This document shows, one piece after another, positions 61,485 through 64,000 of a stretch of DNA of 64,000 bases. The notes under the pieces were generated by a model. The model was not told the origin of the DNA, made no database searches, and saw only the letters and a program-made list of their open reading frames with translations. Each line of letters begins with the position of its first letter. Positions within the stretch are counted from its first letter, which is position 1. Origin of the DNA: Spirosoma sp. 48-14 (lineage in GTDB: Bacteria > Bacteroidota > Bacteroidia > Cytophagales > Spirosomataceae); NCBI RefSeq assembly GCF_001898575.1, contig NZ_MKUD01000058.1, forward strand, positions 186,001-250,000. Direction: 5' to 3'. Position numbers and translations under genes: made by a program.

Positions 61485-63917
61485 CTAGAATTTGAAATTG
61501 TAAGTCACCGATGGGATGATGGTCGCAAAAACCGAATACTTAATGGCTTCAGTCACCCTTGGGTTGTCGGCATTGGGCTGGAAATACACCGAGAACGGGT
61601 TTTTCCGAGCGTAGACGTTATAGACCGAGAACACCCAGTTGTCTTCCTTACGCTTACCAGGCCGTTTACGCCCTTGTAAGGTGGCCGCCAGGTCAAGGCG
61701 GTGGTAGGCCGGAATACGGTAGTTGTTACGCCCATCAATGATCGGAGCCACAAAACCCTCATATTCAAATCGGTTTGTGGGGAACGTACCGGGCGTGCCA
61801 CTGGCGAGCGTGAACGTAGCCGAGAAATTCCAGCGTTTGGCTTGTGGCGGGTCGAAGAGCAGCACCGACGTCAGCGTATGCCGTTTATCGAAACGGGTTG
61901 GATACCAGTCACCGTTGCTGATGCCTGCCACCTGTCGCTCAGTTTTGGCCAGCGTGTAGCTAACCCAGCCATTGACAACTCCTGTGTTGCGCTTTACGAA
62001 AAACTCAGCTCCATAAGCCCGCCCTTTTCCACTAAGCAAATCACCCTCCAGATACTTGTTCAGAATCAGGCTGGCCCCGTCGATATAATCAATCTGATTC
62101 TGTAGCCATTTGTAATACACCTCCACCGACGCTTCGAACTCACGACCAGTATGGCCGAAGTTCTTGAAATAGCCAGCCGCAACCTGGTCGGCAATCTGCG
62201 GTTTAACGTTGTTAGTCGATGGTGTCCAGACATCGAGTGGTGTAGACGCTGTTGTGTTCGAAATCAGGTGGATGTACTGCGCCAGTCGGTTGTAACTGAC
62301 TTTTAACGAACTATTGCCCGACAGCTCATACTTAGCCGCCAAACGAGGTTCCCAGTTTCCGTAGGTTTGAATAGTACTCCCACCTTTATAGGCTACCGTT
62401 GTCAGAACCTGCCGCCGGGTCCCTACGGGTACATCGGTCTGGAAGGTATAGGCTTCGCCCGGCCCGGTGTAATTGAAGAGCGAATAACGCAGACCGTATT
62501 GTAACTGAAGTTGTGGGGTTAGCTGTTGTTCATTCCCAACATATAATGCCGTTTCGAGTGCGTGTTTATTCTCTATTCCGAACGAACGTACGACGCCAGC
62601 GCTGGCAGCCGTAGCCGTACCGGGCTGAAAGTCATGAATAATTACCTGACCGCCAAACGTAATCAGATTCTTGCCGAGCGCCAGCGAAAAATCGGGTTTA
62701 AGGCTATAATCCACAATGCGGGAATCGGTACGGAAGAAATCGTTGGGCCTCTTCTGCTTTAAGTCGGTATTCAGCGAGTAGTCATAGTTGCTGTAATAAG
62801 CGGTTGTATTCAGAAACAATCGCTCACTGAAAATGTGGTTCCAGCGAGCCGATACGGTAGCATTTCCCCAGTTAAACCCAAAATCTGACCCAAACACATC
62901 GCGCCCTAAATAGCCCGATAGGAAAACGGTGTTTTTGTCGTTGATCCGGTAATTGCCTTTGGCAGTCAGGTCGTAGAAGTAGAACTTTGCCCCTTTCAGA
63001 TCGCTGTTCAGGAATGGCTGCGCCAGAATATCGGCATAGGAACGACGAGCCGCCACGATGAAGGATCCCTTCCCCTTAAACAAGGGTCGTTCGTACGACA
63101 GTCGACTGAATATCAAACCAATACCGCCATTTAACTCAGGCTTTTTCGCATTTCCTTCTTTCAATCGAACGTCCAGTATCGACGCGATCCGACCACCATA
63201 GTTGGAGGGAATACCACCCTTAATGAGTTTTACATCTTTAACTGCATCGGGATTGAACACCGAAAAGAAGCCAAACAGGTGAGAAGAGTTATAAACCGGC
63301 GCTTCGTCGAGCAGTACTAGATTCTGGTCGATACTACCACCCCGAACGTTAAAGCCGGTAGCTCCTTCACCCACCGTTGTAACGCCTGGCAGTAATTGAA
63401 TACTCCGAATCACATCGACCTCCCCAAGCAATGCCGGAATCCGCTGCAACGTTTTCACATCAATCCGGTTGACACTCATTTCGATGTTCTTCACGTTATC
63501 GTCTTCCCGATTGGCCGAAACGACAACTTCCTGAAGGTCTTTCCCTTCCTGTTTTAGTTCGAGGTCGAGCCGCACGTTTTTATCCGTAAGCTCAACTGTT
63601 CGGGTTTGCTTAGCGTATCCGATATAACTAACAACTAGGTTGTAACCACCAGGAGGCAAGGTAATAGCGTAAAATCCATAACTATTGGTAACCGCTCCTG
63701 TTCCAGTTTCTTTTACATAAACCGATACACCAATCAACCCTTCGCCATTGGCGCCGTCTTTTACATAGCCACTGATGGTTAGCCCGGCTGTTCGGGCTGG
63801 TTTTTCTGGAGTAGTTGCAAGCGTATTGGTTGCTGGTTGGGCCTGCGCTTCATCAGGCTGTAGCGACAGCGTGCCGATAAAAAGGCAACATAGCCAAACG
63901 GGTAAGCCGTGTTTCAT
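61485..63917 (-). CDS. TonB-dependent receptor with carboxypeptidase-regulatory domain
   Basis: 810 residues from ATG 63917. Signal peptide ending near DEAQA, a CarboxypepD_reg-like domain (about 45-125: GLTISGYVKDGANGEGLIGV, then GFYAITLPPGGYNLVVSY), a plug domain (RIPALLGEVDVIRSIQLLPG, GFNVRGGSIDQNLVLLDEAP) and a C-terminal barrel closing with VTYNFKF. It takes an unidentified ligand across the outer membrane. The downstream DUF4249 lipoprotein is the usual companion. Confidence 0.93.
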   Translation of the reverse strand: MKHGLPVWLCCLFIGTLSLQPDEAQAQPATNTLATTPEKPARTAGLTISGYVKDGANGEGLIGVSVYVKETGTGAVTNSYGFYAITLPPGGYNLVVSYIGYAKQTRTVELTDKNVRLDLELKQEGKDLQEVVVSANREDDNVKNIEMSVNRIDVKTLQRIPALLGEVDVIRSIQLLPGVTTVGEGATGFNVRGGSIDQNLVLLDEAPVYNSSHLFGFFSVFNPDAVKDVKLIKGGIPSNYGGRIASILDVRLKEGNAKKPELNGGIGLIFSRLSYERPLFKGKGSFIVAARRSYADILAQPFLNSDLKGAKFYFYDLTAKGNYRINDKNTVFLSGYLGRDVFGSDFGFNWGNATVSARWNHIFSERLFLNTTAYYSNYDYSLNTDLKQKRPNDFFRTDSRIVDYSLKPDFSLALGKNLITFGGQVIIHDFQPGTATAASAGVVRSFGIENKHALETALYVGNEQQLTPQLQLQYGLRYSLFNYTGPGEAYTFQTDVPVGTRRQVLTTVAYKGGSTIQTYGNWEPRLAAKYELSGNSSLKVSYNRLAQYIHLISNTTASTPLDVWTPSTNNVKPQIADQVAAGYFKNFGHTGREFEASVEVYYKWLQNQIDYIDGASLILNKYLEGDLLSGKGRAYGAEFFVKRNTGVVNGWVSYTLAKTERQVAGISNGDWYPTRFDKRHTLTSVLLFDPPQAKRWNFSATFTLASGTPGTFPTNRFEYEGFVAPIIDGRNNYRIPAYHRLDLAATLQGRKRPGKRKEDNWVFSVYNVYARKNPFSVYFQPNADNPRVTEAIKYSVFATIIPSVTYNFKF

Positions 63918-63977
63918 TGCGTTATTGATAATGAGTATCCGATGGGATGGATACGTCAGGTTGTTCAAATGCTTACG

Positions 63978-63985
63978 CAAAGGTA
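63978..63985 (-). promoter_or_regulatory. -7 promoter element of the TonB receptor
   Basis: On the minus strand it reads TACCTTTG (TAnnTTTG), 60 bases before the ATG. The -33 element would lie beyond the window edge. Confidence 0.5.
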
Positions 63986-64000
63986 TGGCTACTAACCCAG

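Overview
The window looks like chromosome of a Bacteroidota bacterium of the order Cytophagales, most likely a Spirosoma-like member (inference). The reasons are: Bacteroidota-type promoters (TTTG, about 20 bp, TAnnTTTG) before several genes, no Shine-Dalgarno reliance, a type IX secretion C-terminal signal, TonB receptors with carboxypeptidase-regulatory N-domains, a DUF4249 lipoprotein, a HmuY protein, an atpD-atpC unit carrying only these two ATP synthase subunits, and a SecD-SecF fusion. Base composition is even, and I see no rRNA, tRNA, insertion sequence, phage or CRISPR array.

Layout. 1-4775 is a heme uptake operon (HmuY fragment, HmuT, HmuU, HmuV, HemS/ChuS-like). 4847-10895 (minus) holds a heme-binding cytochrome-like protein, a LolD-like ATPase, a large membrane-TPR protein and amylomaltase. 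11220-13826 is atpD and atpC with a secreted protein of unknown function between them. 13983-19070 has uridine kinase, a PaaE-like reductase and nadA-nadB with a DUF433/PIN-like toxin-antitoxin pair inserted between them. 19168-22391 holds an overlapping small-gene pair, a glutamine-synthetase-family enzyme and an APH-fold kinase, with a nested inverted repeat between the last two. 22491-26091 is an ECF sigma factor, a probable anti-sigma factor, a Spy/CpxP-like protein, then YHYH, YwqK-like and SCO1 proteins.

26178-29731 is the most novel-looking part. A three-gene ABC exporter resembling LanFEG lies behind an unlisted 59-codon gene (29031-29210, minus) for a small secreted two-cysteine peptide. 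A hairpin separates peptide gene from exporter, and a divergent XRE regulator has a perfect 25-bp hairpin at its start. This may be a peptide export, immunity or signalling locus (inference).

29776-48929 is mostly housekeeping: HAD hydrolase, acpP-fabF-rnc, Hsp20 and HtrA, gmd, a SPOR lipoprotein, murB, a ROK kinase, an SDR, MlaE-MlaF, an HhH-barrel protein, an unknown 420-residue protein, tdk and a T9SS propeller protein. 48941-63917 holds an outer-membrane receptor, pdhB, nadC (completing nadA/B/C), secDF, an APC permease, a TauE-type exporter and a DUF4249/TonB-receptor pair.

Two regulatory patterns recur. Direct repeats of the type GTTAA-N5-GTTAA precede both htrA and the outer-membrane receptor at 48941-51373, suggesting a shared OmpR-type envelope-stress regulator. 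Many intergenic spacers are long hairpins built from reiterated short words; one has apparently become the signal-peptide region of a secreted protein.
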